DNA from: Isoetes taiwanensis
Taxonomy: Eukaryota; Streptophyta; Lycopodiopsida; Isoetales; Isoetaceae
Assembly: GCA_021234155.1 (NCBI GenBank)
Contig: JAJEKV010000112.1
Coordinates: 1,083,032-1,147,031, forward strand
Direction of reading: 5' to 3'
Length of the DNA stretch: 64,000 nt
The notes beneath the pieces are model-generated. The model saw nothing but the letters and a program-made list of their open reading frames with translations. It searched no databases and was not told the origin of the DNA. Each line of letters starts with the position of its first letter. The first letter of the stretch is position 1. Shown in pieces: positions 45,471 to 58,189 of the stretch. A program made the translations under genes and the position numbers.

Positions 45471-46809
45471 AGGACATGATCATCACAAGATAGAAGGATG
45501 CATAATTGTGAAGCGTAAACACAGAAGTACCCATTCCCAACAATTGACCAAGGATTTGGGCATTCAAGCATTGAATTGCTGCTGATAATATTTCCCTGCT
45601 TTAATCCACCACGCAGGAGGATCACAATATGGCCAGCCACTTTGCAGATTTGCAGACTGTACAACCCATTTCTCTTACAACGAAATTTCATCCAGAGAAA
45701 TTCCAGAACCTGCAATTTCGAACAAGCGTTTGGCCTGTCGCTTTGAAGGAAGGGGCGGCGTGCAAATTTTCTTACCTTCCAAATCTTTTCTTGCCTGCTT
45801 TCTTCCTAACCCTAAAATAACCCTAAAACATATGGCACGATGCTTGCATGCAAAACTTTGTAAATGGCAACTAAAATAAAAAGAGGGTTTTTGTTGTGAG
45901 CCCTTGGATGTTGGACCATTGAAAAAAAAAAAGCTAAATCAACGACTAAGAAATGGTGCACTCTAGATGTACGCATTAGTACATCCATTTGAATACGTCA
46001 TGAAATCTTAGGAAAACCTTTGTGAAAAGCGTACAAAAACACAAAAAAAAACCCCTGTTATTATGCTACATATTTGTATAGTTTTCAGCATCCTTATTAG
46101 TGCAACAGTTTTTCCCTTGAAAACCCTTCGGGGTGGGGGCTTTTTAACAGTAATAAGTCTACTACAATCCTTTATTGATTCGCATGGCCAACTGGTCTCC
46201 ATATAAAATCAAATCAATTCAATTCTGTTCAATTAAGAAGCACGTGGATTGTGGTGCACAAGAGCGTGCATCTTGACCTTCGTGCAAATTTAGGGTGGGC
46301 CTTTTTTATTTTTATGGAAATCTCTTCAATTTTCCGTTATGTGTATCCGAAAACCCTTGGTAAAAAAAAAAGAGAGAAATAAAAAAAGAAGAGATATATA
46401 TTCTTTTATTGATAGTCATTTACAGTGGTGCCGGCACGACCCATCTTGGGTGTGTTGTAAGTTTTCCATAAGCTATGACTTCCCATGGATGCCAAAATAC
46501 TGTTTGTTTGCATACCTGCTTGCCTGTCTGTCTGTCTGCCTCATTGCCATAAATGATGAACACTCATTTCCTTTCTAAATTGCCGTTTGGAGCTTTAGAT
46601 CGCAAAGACACCATTTCTTCACTATAACTTCTCTTTGGCCTCTACTACCTACCGTCTGACTACCTGCTTGGAGTCTGCTTGGAGTTTTTTTATTTTCTTT
46701 CTCATCTAGATAAGCTTCAATTTGTTCAGAAAGTTATACTAGAGATAGTTAGAGAGATAAATGGTCCACAGAGACCAAAAGAGTACGAGATCCAAACAAA
46801 GAAAGTAAG
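45471..46809. other. Region without supported genes
   Basis: Contains a short (TGTC)n microsatellite (46,524-46,537). A CCCTTCGGGG-type string lies at 46,124-46,134 near short A/T runs, like other LINE-end strings here. No coding feature is supported. Confidence 0.4.
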
Positions 46810-47376
46810 TGTTAGTCCTGTGCCTCCTGGTACAGGACTATTCATGCATGACATGCACTGGGTCAAGCTCAAGGATCCTCGGGCCAACCACGGGTCGAGA
46901 CATCCAAGGCTCCTGAAGACCCAAGCAAAGAGACCACGCAGTCAAAGCCTTTAGGCATCAACAAAGCGCCCGCTTCCGGACAAGTGACCCGTCACTTCCA
47001 GCGTCGTCCGTCAGGATTCTAGGCACTTCAAGAGGCACCCAACATTCCTGCAAATCGGGCCTCCTTCCGGTCGGCAGGATCGGTCAGTGTCTATATTGGG
47101 CCCAAGGCCATTGTACTATATATATGAGTAGAGTTAGCACATAAGTTTTTAGATGAGTTTTGAGTCTTGTCTCCCTTAGGTTTCTCTCTATTTTGAGAGC
47201 TCATGTATTTTCATCATTGATATCAAAGGAAGCTTATCATCTTTCTCTCATTTGTTACCGTTTTCTTCTTTTTCTTCTCTTCTTGCAAATCCGCGTGACA
47301 TAGTCCCCGGACTCTCTGTTAGATCACGGGTCCTCACTGTAGGGTCATCTTCCGAGTTCGAACCAGACCCCAAACA
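46810..47376 (+). repeat. 5' LTR of gypsy element 2 (567 bp)
   Basis: Starts TGTTAGTCC and ends GACCCCAAACA. The boundaries are set by comparison with the 3' LTR and with element 1. The two LTRs of this element differ by many substitutions and small indels, so the insertion is old. Confidence 0.8.
47113..47126 (+). promoter_or_regulatory. TATA box in gypsy-2 5' LTR
   Basis: TACTATATATATGAG, conserved in all three LTRs of the family. Confidence 0.6.
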
Positions 47377-47424
47377 ACATCGCCATTGCCGGGTGCGATT
47401 TTATCCTACTTTCTTACCGCCGCC

Positions 47425-49155
47425 ATGTCATCCGGTAATTTCACGCTTGAGGAAGAACTCCTTTCTCAAACCGGCCTCTCGCTTGGGCGCCGCAGGCTGT
47501 CGGGGCTTGTCGCGACATATGGATGGATGCTTATGACAACTGGGGAGGCCATCTTGATCTAGGGCTCGGTTAGCGCGCCACCACCCTCGTGTCCCGGTGC
47601 GTCCCAGTTCCAGCCCCAAGCGTGCAAACATTGCTCACAACCTCCCGGTCTCCTCATCACTATCAGGAGCCTTATCGAGCTCAACCTTCTCAACAGATTT
47701 TCACACCTGAACATGCCTACATCCATCATTCTTCAGGCCATACGCCTCTTCCTTCGCAACCATCATCTCCCGGGTGGGCATCGGCTATCCACATGTCTCC
47801 TTTGCGCCTACCGAGAATATCCTTTTTCCCACGCTTTCCCCTTGCTCTTCCTGTTTACAACCTTACGGATCTCAAAACCAATGCTCGGCTACTTGGTTTT
47901 CTCAACCGCGAGTCACCCCTTCATCCGGTCAGTATGCACAATGCCACATCCACCTCAACCTCAATATCCTCACTGCTCTGGTTCTGTCCGATGACACTTT
48001 CACATCTACCTTTCGGACTGGAACCGACTTATCCCACCTTTGGCAACACGAAGGCAAACCGTTAGACCAAAGTGCTCGGGCCCACATGGAAGAATTTGAG
48101 GCTCTAGCGGTCCTAAATGGTCACGCGCAACCTCAGCCCCGAAATTCCACATCTTTTCCACCACCTTTGCGTGGCTCTCCTCATCAATGGCTCATGTCCA
48201 ACAAAAGCCATTGGAAACAAGACTGGTCGAAATGCGCTTTGCTTTTACATCTCATTACGGGACCCACGGATGATGATCAACTTCATCTCAAGCAACTCAA
48301 TGAACTTCAACAAGAGCCCCGCTGAATCCGCCGGGATTTTTTGCCGGATCGACTTCACATTACGCTAAGTAAGCTCAAGGAGTACCCTACCTGAGCCGCA
48401 TTTTTGGTCTGGTTTCTCCAAGGACTTCCCCCGCTATTCGACTTCATGATCAAACTCAGGCGTCCAAAAAACTTTGAGCAGGCTATCGACCTTGTCAATC
48501 ACTCGTCAATGTTTCTCCTCAGGCGCGGGCTCTTCAAGAGCTCCCGCTCATTCCACCCGCCATGGTTCCACAAACGGCCGTTCAGCCTCAACACGATAAT
48601 CCACAGTCTAGCCAACTGGTGCCATATTTGCAAATACCAAGGCCATTTGGCCAATGAGTGCAACTCCACCAATGGCCCGCCTCATTGCAAGCGATGCAAT
48701 ATGTGCAATCATGCCACGGAAGAGTGCACTCGCGACTCATCCCACACCGTTCAGAACAAAATGGTTTATCGTGCAAACCACACCTCGACAACAATCGCAG
48801 ACTATCGCCAGCCTCTTCTTCAAAAGCCACGCAACTCTATCAAGAGGGACCAACCACGGGGGATCAAACCAACGTCCTCCTTTTGATCCTTCTAAAGCTC
48901 GGTGTTATCACCTGCCAAGAATGGGGTCATACCACCAGGCGTGTCCTCAACTTCCACAAGTTCGTGTACTTCACGGCACAAATCAGACCACATCCGGTCC
49001 GCTCACGGCTTACCAACTCGCTCGCTAATGGCAAACAAGGCCCGACCCAGTTCTTAGAAAGCCACCAAGAGCCTCCGCAATCACGCTATCAACCAGCCCA
49101 AGCAAATCAACCTCACCGGATCAACAAGCCCAAGAGGAAATTTTTCAGCACTTAA
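47425..49155 (+). pseudogene. Ty3/gypsy gag remnant with zinc knuckles
   Basis: ATG at 47,425, about 50 bases after the LTR, matches the start of element 1's gag. Two zinc knuckles are intact and in one frame: CHICKYQGHLANEC (48,620-48,661) and CKRCNMCNHATEEC (48,686-48,727). A third near 48,900-48,945 is split by a single-base insertion (TGTTATCACCTGCCAAGAATG). Upstream, the capsid-like part is proline/serine/histidine-rich and shifts frame several times. Gag would form the particle and bind RNA. Confidence 0.85.
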
Positions 49156-49699
49156 TCCTCAAATCCGGCCCGTCAAATTGGGTTGGTTTAGTTTCACGCC
49201 GCACCAAGGCATCACGTCCCTTGACTATCATTCGGAAGGGGCACGAAACCCGCGCTTTGCGGTTGACACCATTCCTCATGAGGATGAAAAAAGGTTCACT
49301 TTGCACCTGACTTGGAAAAGCTCATGCCAAATGTCATGCCCAAAGTTCGCCAAAGCATTTTGAATCTCATGCAAGCCCGGGAAGGCCGCACATTGGCAAA
49401 TGTTCATGCCACCACTAGAGCTCAACAAAGACAAGATACCCCCTCAACATCTCAACCTCCACGCCTCGGACATATCCCAATATTGCAGTAGAGGTTGACT
49501 TACTCAAAGAATTCTTCGCTTCGCCCACGCACTCCCGCACCGGTGGAACCAGTAGATCCTTTTTCTCTCATGTACCTCTTGAACTCCAAGAGGAGCTCGC
49601 CAAGATCAAAATTCCTTTAAGCTTGGCCACCATTTTAAAACTCATCCCGCTGCGAAGGACCGGTTACCCCTCCCAACTGTTTTAGTTGGGGTCAGCTAC

Positions 49700-49960
49700 C
49701 TCTACACCCACGGTCCATGCCACGGTGGGAAATCAGCAAGTCAACCATGTTCAAATCGATGGAGGTAGCGTGGTCAATCTCATCACCGGATAAACTCCAA
49801 AACAAATGGGCATCACACAACTCTTTCGTGCCCCATATGACATCAAAATTGGCTAATGGCCATATCCACGAGACCTCAAGGCGTCACACCTATTCTTCAC
49901 ATCAACATTGGTGATCTCCGCTTTCCCATGGAATTTGGAGTTTGGAAAGCTGGCGAAGAT
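49700..49960 (+). pseudogene. Retroelement aspartic protease remnant
   Basis: HATVGNQQVNHVQIDGGS followed by VVNLIT is readable, with the active-site aspartate codon at 49,758-49,760. DGGS replaces the commoner DTGS/DSGA, as in Athila-like elements. A stop follows soon after, and the next blocks (PYDIK, LANGHIHE, INIGDL-type) sit in other frames. Confidence 0.75.
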
Positions 49961-50764
49961 CCAGTGACTATGAAATGCCGGTAGGCGGACCTTTTTCTCC
50001 GCCAGCAAAAGAGTATCCGGGCCGCTGGTTGCTTAGTCATCACCGATGGTCATCTCAATGCCACCATGGACTTTGTAAAAAAAGCGGGATCATTTTCATT
50101 GGACAATGCGGAACCCTCTCTATTACACCATTCTGAAGAAGCTCGAATATTTATCACGCTTAGTGCTCCACCGCAGGATGCCTCCGCCATCCTACCCGTA
50201 ATATGCCGATCCTTGGGGAGAAATGACTCTTGATCGTGACCAGTCGTGGCTGCCTTACTTGACCCCTACCGGCTCCTTGCGAATCGAATCCAACGCTGAT
50301 CACTTTTTCAGATGCCGACACTCCCGCAACTCCCGTTGATGTACACGCCGCCATGAAGCAACCACGCGCTAGATGAAACCGGCAACCTCTCTTTTTCACC
50401 ACGCAAAGTGCCACGCGATCAGGTTATGCTCCAACCTCCTCGCACACATTGTCCAGATTAATCAAGTAATACCCCATATTCAGGACTCGAAGTCGAGATT
50501 GTGGGCGTTGGCAACAATCAACCTTGTCTGCATTACTGCCAATCTCCGGCTCCTTATCGCAATGGGCCGTCGCCGCTCAAAAAATTCAAAACACATTTTC
50601 ACCGAGTTACAAAGATCTTGGGGAATCAACAAAAGCTTGGGGAACTCACCATTCCTACCAAATCTGATGTACGACCGTGTAGCAACGATAAAGATGTGCT
50701 CAACCCTAATTATCGTGATCGCATCAATCATGAAATTGACAAACTCCTTGCTGCGGTTTGATCT

Positions 50765-51470
50765 ATGAGGTCAAACATTCAATGGGTGAGCCCCATCGTC
50801 ATTGCCCTTAAGCACAATGGTAAGATCCCTGGCGTGCGTGTGGACTATCGGAAACTCAATCGTGCCACTGAAGGCGGATCATTTTCCACTTCCCTTCGGG
50901 GACCAAGTTTCGAAGAAGTGGTGGACATGAGATGTACTCCTTTATGGATGGTTTTTCGGCTACAATCGGATCTCCATCAAGGACTCTCGATCAACTCAAG
51001 ACCACTTTCACCACCAGGTGGGGCACTTTTTGCCTACAAGGTGGTTCCTTTTGGATTATCCAACTCTCCTTCCACGTTTCAACGCATCATGCTCTCAGTT
51101 TTTCATGATTTCATGAAGGAAAATCCCTTCTTGCAAATTTTTCAAGATGACTTCTCTGCCTGGGTTCCATGGCTGACCATTTGGATAAATTGGAACTCGT
51201 CTTCCGAAATGTGATGAGTCCGGCATTAGTCTCAATCCCGAAATGCACCTTTTGCGTCACTTCTGGTGTTCTGTTAGGCCATGTTGTCAGCAAAGCAGGA
51301 ATCACCACTGATCCTGCCAAAATCAGTTGTGTGCTCAAGGCTCAAGCACCAGCCAATATCAAAGAGACACGCTCTTTCCGGGAAAGGCCAATTATTACTC
51401 CACCTTCATACCGGATGGCAAGCCATTGCGGATCCCATTCATAAACTCACGGGAGACTTAATCCACCGGG
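50765..51470 (+). pseudogene. Ty3/gypsy reverse transcriptase remnant
   Basis: A 149-codon frame from 50,765 carries WVSPIVIALKHNG, VDYRKLNRA, VVPFGLSNSPSTFQRIM and the catalytic FQDDFS (51,140-51,151). The frame then shifts, and KCTFCVTSGVLLGHVVSK.GI continues it at 51,240-51,310. This is the better preserved of the two RT copies. The fingers region between YRKLN and the FGLS block is damaged. Confidence 0.9.
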
Positions 51471-51474
51471 CTTG

Positions 51475-51905
51475 AATTCCCAGCGGAAGTCGCTCCAACA
51501 TTTGAAGCTTTTGCTTACTCGAGCACCGGTTCTTGTTCCTCCTCAATGGGACAAGCCCTTTCACGCTCATGTCGATGTCTCGCTCGCTATTGGAGCCGTT
51601 TCGTCTCAAGAATATGATGCCATTAATCGACAAAACCAAATCGCTATTCCTTGAAAACTCAATTTCGTTGAGCGCAACTATTCTCGCCCGCGGGCGTGAA
51701 GCTTTGGGTCTCATTTTCTCAGGTCCAACGCCCGGTCATTACCTTTTGAAGTCAAATCAAGTTCTTTGTGGACCACCAAGCACTCCTCTATTTGATCAAC
51801 AAGTCACGCCCACGGGCCGCATTGCTCGTTGGGTCCTTCTCTCCAAGAATTTGCTCCTTTTGAAATCGTTCATAAAGGTGGGGCAAATCTCATGTTGTTA
51901 AGGAT
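51475..51905 (+). pseudogene. Ty3/gypsy RNase H remnant
   Basis: APVLVPPQWDKPFHAHVDVS opens the domain (first catalytic aspartate in HVD), followed by AIGAVSSQEYD. REALGLIF and the DHQALL..LINK..RARIARWVLL block follow in shifted frames. The order matches element 1. Confidence 0.8.
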
Positions 51906-52189
51906 CGACATTCACGCATCACACGGATGATCCGCCACCGGGTCTCGACGCCTTTCACGATGCTCTCACTCTTTTTAGTCGCGGCAACACCACATTGGTT
52001 CCATGATTTTCAGCAGCATTCTCCTCACGGGTGCTCTTCCACCGTAAGATCCAGACGAAAAACCTCTCCAAGCAGGCGACAATCTTGCCGCCATCAATTT
52101 TCTCGGAGAGGTCCCGTGACTACACCATGGTTGCCGGACATCTCTACAAAAGGGTAAGGACACCATCCTTCGGACGGCGTGTTCTACCT

Positions 52190-52960
52190 CATGAAGTTCC
52201 GGACATTGTTCGTGAAGCTCATCAAGGCTCCTCGGTGGTGGTCATTTTCATGGTGACACCACGACGCATAAAATTCTTCTTGCGGGTATTATTGGCCCAC
52301 GCTCTTCAAAGATGCTCACGCCCACGCCAAGACGCGTGTGGCGCTTGCCGGCCGGTGGGACTTCCCACGCCCGCGGACTCTTTTCCTTGACGCCGTCGCC
52401 ACGCCCACTTCCCTTCAAGCAAATGGGGAATGGACTTTGTGGGACCTATAGATCCTCTGCTTGGCGGCACACTCGCGTCCGATACATTCTGGTTCTCACT
52501 GACTACGCCACCAAATGGGCGGAAGTTTGTGCACTTCCAGACAACACTGCTGCAAGCACAGCTAGAGTCCTCTATCAACAAATTATCACGCGATTCGGCT
52601 GCCCCACGGAGCGGGTCGTTGACCGTGGTGTTCATTTCATCAATCATACTATCAAGGAGCTGACGGATTATCTCGATACATCATCACAAGAGCACACCTT
52701 ACTATCCTCAAGGCAATGGGGTTGGCGAAAGCACCAACAAAACTCTGGTCACCATTCTCAAGAAAATTTGTGACGCTTCCGCATTGCAGTTGGCGTACAA
52801 AACTTCCTCTTGTTCTTTGGGCCTACAATACTTGTTTCAAGATTGCTACTGGTCATACTCCTTTTAAATTGGTTTATGGTCGAGGCTCTCATGCCGTTTG
52901 AATACATCCTTCCAACACCGGTTTTTTCTCTGCTCGCCATAATCCACCTGCTGCACTCAA
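52190..52960 (+). pseudogene. Ty3/gypsy integrase core remnant
   Basis: Blocks on the plus strand: REAHQGSS (zinc-binding N-terminal part), MDFVGPIDP, LTDYATKWAEVCALPDN, VLYQQIITRFGCPTE and VVDRGVHFINHTIKEL. Then a shifted NK.LVTILKKI-type end and GHTPFKLVYGRG. The metal-binding residues of the D,D(35)E core can be placed only partly, because the third acidic block is damaged. Confidence 0.85.
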
Positions 52961-52969
52961 AGAAGCGGG

Positions 52970-53270
52970 TCTATCAATTAGAACAGTTGGATGAACTTGA
53001 AGGGATGCTTATATTCGTGTTCTTCATGGACATGATTGCAAAAATCTTTACATGACAAGCGTTTGAAGACAAAAACATTCAAAGAAGGAGATTTGGTTCT
53101 TCTTTATGATTCCAGTACAAAATTTTTCTGTAAACTCAAGTTTCGTTGGCTTGGCCCTTATCAAATTGTTCAAGTGGTTAGACCAAGCGTTTTCCAACTA
53201 GCTGAAGTTAGATGGCACTCCATTACCTACATTGGTTAATGGTTTTCGTCTCAAAGCATTTCATCAAATG
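52970..53270 (+). pseudogene. Integrase C-terminal GPY/F module
   Basis: The frame at 53,036-53,239 contains KSLHDKRLKTKTFKEGDLVL followed by LYDSS, and RWLGPYQIVQVVRPSVFQL. F..GD.VL and W.GPY are the hallmarks of the gypsy integrase C-terminal (GPY/F) domain. It is almost undamaged except at its end, where a frameshift leads into NGFRLKAFH. It marks the end of pol. Confidence 0.85.
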
Positions 53271-56200
53271 AGAGTGAACATCAACACGGAGACAGGTTCA
53301 AGATGCAAACACCAAGAAAGTGACTAGAAAGGCGGTATATTATATTATAGTGGAGATTTTTTACAAAATGTGGTATGACCCGGCTATTTCCGCTATGGGC
53401 ACTGCCCTATATACAAAACGGCTACCGAGCCTCATTTACTAAGTCCTAAGAGGAAAAACCCTCCCTGGGGTTGAGTGCAGGTGATGCTGAGGAGATGGTA
53501 GAGGTTACGCCTCGGATCCCAAATAAGGTGCAGTAACCACCTCCATCCGTTGGTATTCCGGGCCGGGATGTTCACCATCCAAGACACACCGGCCGTCCAT
53601 AATGCCGGGTTGTGGGGTAGCCAGAGATCCGCATACAATTCATCTTACAAGTGATCCACCGGCGGTTAGTGGGCACAGTAATCTTCGTTCAAGCCAGCAA
53701 AGACCATACCGGCGCCATGAGGATGCCGTTTTCTTTTCGGTTCGTCTTATATAGCCCGGGGAACTCCTTGTCGGCGTGGACCAATCACACAAATCGCCAA
53801 CGTGTTTGGCAATGCAAGGTCATTTCTAAAATGAGAATCTGTTCTCCGCCGCATATCAGCTATGGTACCTTGACACATTCTTTTAATGATATCCCGCCTT
53901 CGAGGTTGCTGACATTGAATACCATTCCTTCTTTCCACGCCCCGGGTTTAACATTAATAGTGTCCTTTGCCATCCATTTTTCGAGATCTTTCTTTCCTCA
54001 TCCTCACCGGTTCATTGCTTCTCCTTACGTTTTTGGGACTTAGCCAAATTTTGCCTCTATTTTCCCTTCAAGATCTTTTGACACACCGGCACCATCAGCG
54101 GTTCAGGTTTCGCGACCTTTCATACCTTCTTCCCTCCGGTTGGTAGCCCTAAAACAAAACCTTTTTCGTTCCTCTCTCAAGGTCGCTCCTCCTCGTTTCA
54201 CTTTCGTCTTCCGCCTTTGGCATCCCTTCGTTCCACGACATCATTCCCATGGCTGCCCCAAGATTTTCTACAGCGCCATCCTTCGGGATAAGGATCCTGC
54301 TTTTGCATCCTCATCTCCTTCTTCCCACTTTCGTAGAAGCCCTTGTTGGCCTAAAATAAAGTCACGAACGACACCAGCTTTAACAATTCTCTCAAATGGA
54401 ACTTCCGCTCCAAATCGACCCGATTCTGGCGGTTCATCGCCAATATAGATCGTTAGACGCGAGGTTACACCAGCGTGGTCGATGGCACCACTATTTCGTT
54501 GACTCAACATTTGATTTAGGTATTTCATATTCCTGCACACCCCCTTGTATCATGGTCTTCTATCGGGGATGCTCGATGTCACGAGTTTGGTGCACCCGCT
54601 TATCATGCCAATGTCCATCGTCGACCAATATGCTCGACAAGCCTCACGAAACCTTTGTCAAAATTTACGTGGAAGAAATTCCTTGGGTATTCTATCAAGA
54701 ACACCCATATCAATAAGCCTTTCTATAACACGGTCCTCACTGCTACACATTCCAAACACCACATATTTTGGCCCCAAATGATGATCGTCTTCTCCAATGG
54801 ATGGGCCCAGGTACCACTTCCATTCCGAAGTTTTCATGGGAGGCCACTTTCAAGCCCTCATCGGTCACTACTTCCCTCCCACACCACCAAATTCTCATAA
54901 TTCCTCGGCGCTCCCTTCCCATCACTCACCAAGTTGGCACTTCACGCTGGCCGTCTTCCACCGGGTCATGTCCAGTCGCCACACCCATGTCACTGTCTCC
55001 TCCTCCGCTACACCATCCACTTCACACCATTTTCCCAAACATCCCAAACCGGAACAGCGGCAAGCTCCCACCACCACAACACAACAAATGGGTTATTTGT
55101 GACGCTATCGTGAGGATTCTCAACTTTGCTGCTCTCAAGTTTAAGAATCCCAAGAAGCTCTTATGAGCGGGGGTTCAACGGCACTAGAGGCCTCTCGATG
55201 CAGACACAGGACCTTCAGGCGCAAGCGCCCAAGTTGCGCCTCTTTGAGGCCAAACTTCAAGACAAGCATGAAGCTCTCTTACGCTCATGCGGATCTCAAA
55301 AAGTACACAAGCTCAAGTCACCAACTCGCGATCAACAAGGCTCGGCCCAAATAAATTCGGAGACTGAGCACAACAAGTCCAAAAGCCGCTCTCCCCGAAA
55401 GTACCAGGGACGCAGATATTGCTAAACTCAATGCCTTGTACTGAATCGTGAGAATTTCAGCACTCAAGAAGCCCGACGCTCAAGTCGCCTCCTTGCCTGG
55501 GCCTTTCTCATGCATTTCGCCACCACCTCTCTTCAAGATCGCCTTACGAGGTGTAAAACGTAAGATCTTGGATGACGCGAGATTGCCGTATTGCCTCAAT
55601 ACACTCCGGGAAATCTTCCTCCCAGGTCAATCCTTCTCAGAACGGTCCAGGACAAATAACGCCGCTGCTTTCGAAAGGGGACAATCGTGATCCGCGGATC
55701 TCGAACAACAAATGCAAGAAGCTATTCGTCTGCCGATGAGGCTCAAGCAAAACTTGAGCGTATCGGCAATTCTTCACGCTGAATGCTGTTGACTTCCCGG
55801 TCCCTCCTCGCTATCATGATTATGTGGTTGCTCGCCACCTCTTTCTTTTCGGTGGCATGCTACCGATGGCCCCGCGGGATATCCCCGAAAGCAAAGGCAG
55901 ATTTTCTTGGTTGGCGAGAACTCTCCATTGAAGACAAAGGGTTGTCTTTGTGCCTTGTCGTCTTTGATCTCATATAAGCGTGCCGATCCGGACTTTATCA
56001 CATTGAGTGGTTCAGCCCATGGCTTTACATATTTCATGATTTCTATCGGGTGATACGGAAAACTTTGGAAATGGGCCCGCCAGCTTTTCGGGGAGGTGAC
56101 CCCTTGTGCAATGGGTGCTTGGGATAACAATCCATATCTGCGGATCCTTTCGCCGGACCCAAACTCTTCATCGAGGAGTACATGCTGAAGCTTGCCAATC

Positions 56201-57143
56201 ACTTATCTCTCTCGGCAAGCGGAAGCGCCGCAACAAATCAAGAAGTATCTAGGACATCAGGATCTTCCCTATGCACAAATCTATATGCGACACCTGCTGG
56301 TTACAATCGATTACAAGCTACATTGGATAGCAAGACGGTCCCCACGGGATGGGGATAGCCCTCTGTCAACTCTCGACTCTCTGCTTCTCTTTGGGATCGT
56401 TGGTGTCGGGCACTTGATCCGGATCTTGTGCGATCAGGTCGGAGACCGCCAAGCAACCCACGCCCGGGCATGGTTCCTTCTCCTATGCTTCCCTCGGGCG
56501 TACCTCCACGCCCCGGGTTCTGAATTTCCGATTGGCGCCTTCCTTTTTGGACCAAGGTCATGGATGGTCATGCGGTGGACACCACCTCGGATCTCGACGG
56601 ATCTCCGGTGGGATCCACGTTTTGTTCGCCGCTCACATTGGGAAGAAGGTGCCACTGCGGACAACACCACCAATTGGATCTACATTGCTAATGGCGTGGT
56701 TGGCAGCCGCGGATGCGCTTCATGGTCTCAACACCTTCTTGCGGAATGCCTCCACCTCACTCCGATCCTTCGTCCATCTTCAAAAGCGAGGATTTTGCGC
56801 CCCTCAAATGCATTTTGCTTAAGCTCCTTAAATCGGCGTCCCATTTTCATCGCAATCCAAATGCCGTCGGTGCCTTTGGCCTTGACTGTCTCCTCATGGA
56901 ATGTCAGTTTTTTTCTTGAGGCGCCCGCAGCCCTTGAAGAGACGATGCGCTCTGCAGCTTTCTTATTGATGCTGATCCTGCCCTTGGCAAAACACACCTC
57001 AAGCTCTTCAATCGCCAAGATCTCATCGGCCCGGTACCATAATGGTGCGCTCCTCACTCGTGAGGATCACTTTTCAGACAGATGGCTTCAGCCCTCACGA
57101 CGCTTCCTCCTTTTCTTCACTCGAGTGTCGTTTGGTAGGGTAG
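53271..57143 (+). other. 3.9-kb extra region between pol and 3' LTR of gypsy 2
   Basis: The region is unusually long for Ty3/gypsy. It holds many plus-strand frames, none intact: a serine/proline-rich part (53,651-55,100), a charged possible coiled coil near 55,200-55,330 (residues like KLRLFEAKLQDKHEALL), a stretch with VARHLFLFGGMLPM near 55,800-55,870, and a 426-codon frame at 56,192-57,472 that runs into the LTR. Athila-type elements carry an env-like or unknown ORF at this place. I cannot tell whether this is that ORF or captured host sequence. Element 1 is truncated before this point, so no comparison is possible. Confidence 0.5.
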
Positions 57144-57725
57144 TGTTAATCACAATGCCTCACAGTGCAGGGACTATTCATACCTATCTGACAGACCGAG
57201 TCAAGCTCAAAGGATCCTCGATCAACCCAGGTCAGACATCAAGGCTCCGCAGGAAGACCAAAGCGGCCGAACACGCGGTCAAAGCCTTTGGCTGTCAACA
57301 ACAAGCGCCCTCGGATAAGTGGCGGCCCGTCCACGCCCAGCGTCGGTCGGTAGTGATTCCAGGCACTTCAGAGCACCGCCAACATTCCACCAAATCAGGC
57401 CTCCTTCCAGAGTCGGCCGAGAGATCGGTCAGTGTCTATATTGGGCCCAAGGCCATTGTACTATATATATGAGTAGAGTTAGCACATAAGTTTTTAGATG
57501 AGTTTGAGTCTTGTCTCCTTCAGTTTTTCTCTCTATTGCGAGAGCTCATGTATTTTCATCATTGATATCAAGGAAGCTTATCATCTTTCTCTCATTTGTT
57601 CTGTTTTTTCTTCTTTTTCTTCTCTTCTTGCAAATCGGCGTGACATAGTCCCCGGACTCTCTGTTAGATCCGGGTCCTCCACAGAGGGGCTGTCTTCCGG
57701 GAGTTCCGAACCCGGACCCCAAGCA
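57144..57725 (+). repeat. 3' LTR of gypsy element 2 (582 bp)
   Basis: Starts TGTTAATCAC and ends GACCCCAAGCA. The TATA block is at 57,461-57,470. The preceding polypurine tract is poor (TTTGGTAGGGTAG). Confidence 0.8.
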
Positions 57726-58189
57726 ATCAAGAACCGGGGAGATGCACCTATTTTATAGGGGGTATGCCACTGCATGCTGCCGCGGTCGAAACCCCCTTGT
57801 ATCGTGTTTGAAGTTTCTGAAACCCCTTTCCAGCCATATCAATTGCCAAAATCACCCTAAAAACCCCAAAAAACTACCCCTAGGTACGAGTATATGTATG
57901 GTTTAAGGGGAAAACAAACCCTTTCGGGTCACTCACATGGTTTGTATGCGGCCAAAACTATGTGAACCCCCTTGGTAAGAACACAACGGATATATTACTA
58001 TCCGGAGTTAAAGAGCTCTGCCCCGGAAGGGTTTTCGAGAAGAAACACCTTAGCAACAATAAGCTCTTTGGTAAATTATCGATTTGTATATGTTAGTATA
58101 GTGAGAGACACACATATGTTAGTGTTAGTATAGTGCTATTACTAAAGGTGTATGCAATATCACATGTAGTGGTTGGATAGGTGTAATTG
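57726..58189. other. Spacer without recognised features
   Basis: Contains GGGG/CCCC-rich strings around 57,730-57,930 but no gene or element that I can name. Confidence 0.4.

Larger units (their letters stand above)
46810..57725 (+). mobile_element. Ty3/gypsy LTR retrotransposon 2, both LTRs, ~10.9 kb
   Basis: Order on the plus strand: 5' LTR (46,810-47,376), gag with zinc knuckles, protease, RT, RNase H, integrase with a GPY/F module ending near 53,270, a 3.9-kb extra region, and the 3' LTR (57,144-57,725). It is the same family as the minus-strand element at 17,040-23,193. Frames are broken throughout. The flanks (GTAAG left, ATCAA right) do not match, so target duplications are not visible. 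The extra region after integrase is where Athila-type elements carry a third ORF. Confidence 0.9.

Noticed and set aside
47377-47425. Primer-binding site of gypsy 2
   Set aside because: A conserved GGGTGCGATTTTATCC block follows the LTR in both copies, but its distance from the LTR end and the lack of a clear match to a known tRNA 3' end leave it unproven.
56192-57472. 426-codon plus-strand frame as a host gene
   Set aside because: It runs across the start of the 3' LTR of gypsy 2 into U3 sequence and shows no domain, so it is treated as part of the element's extra region.
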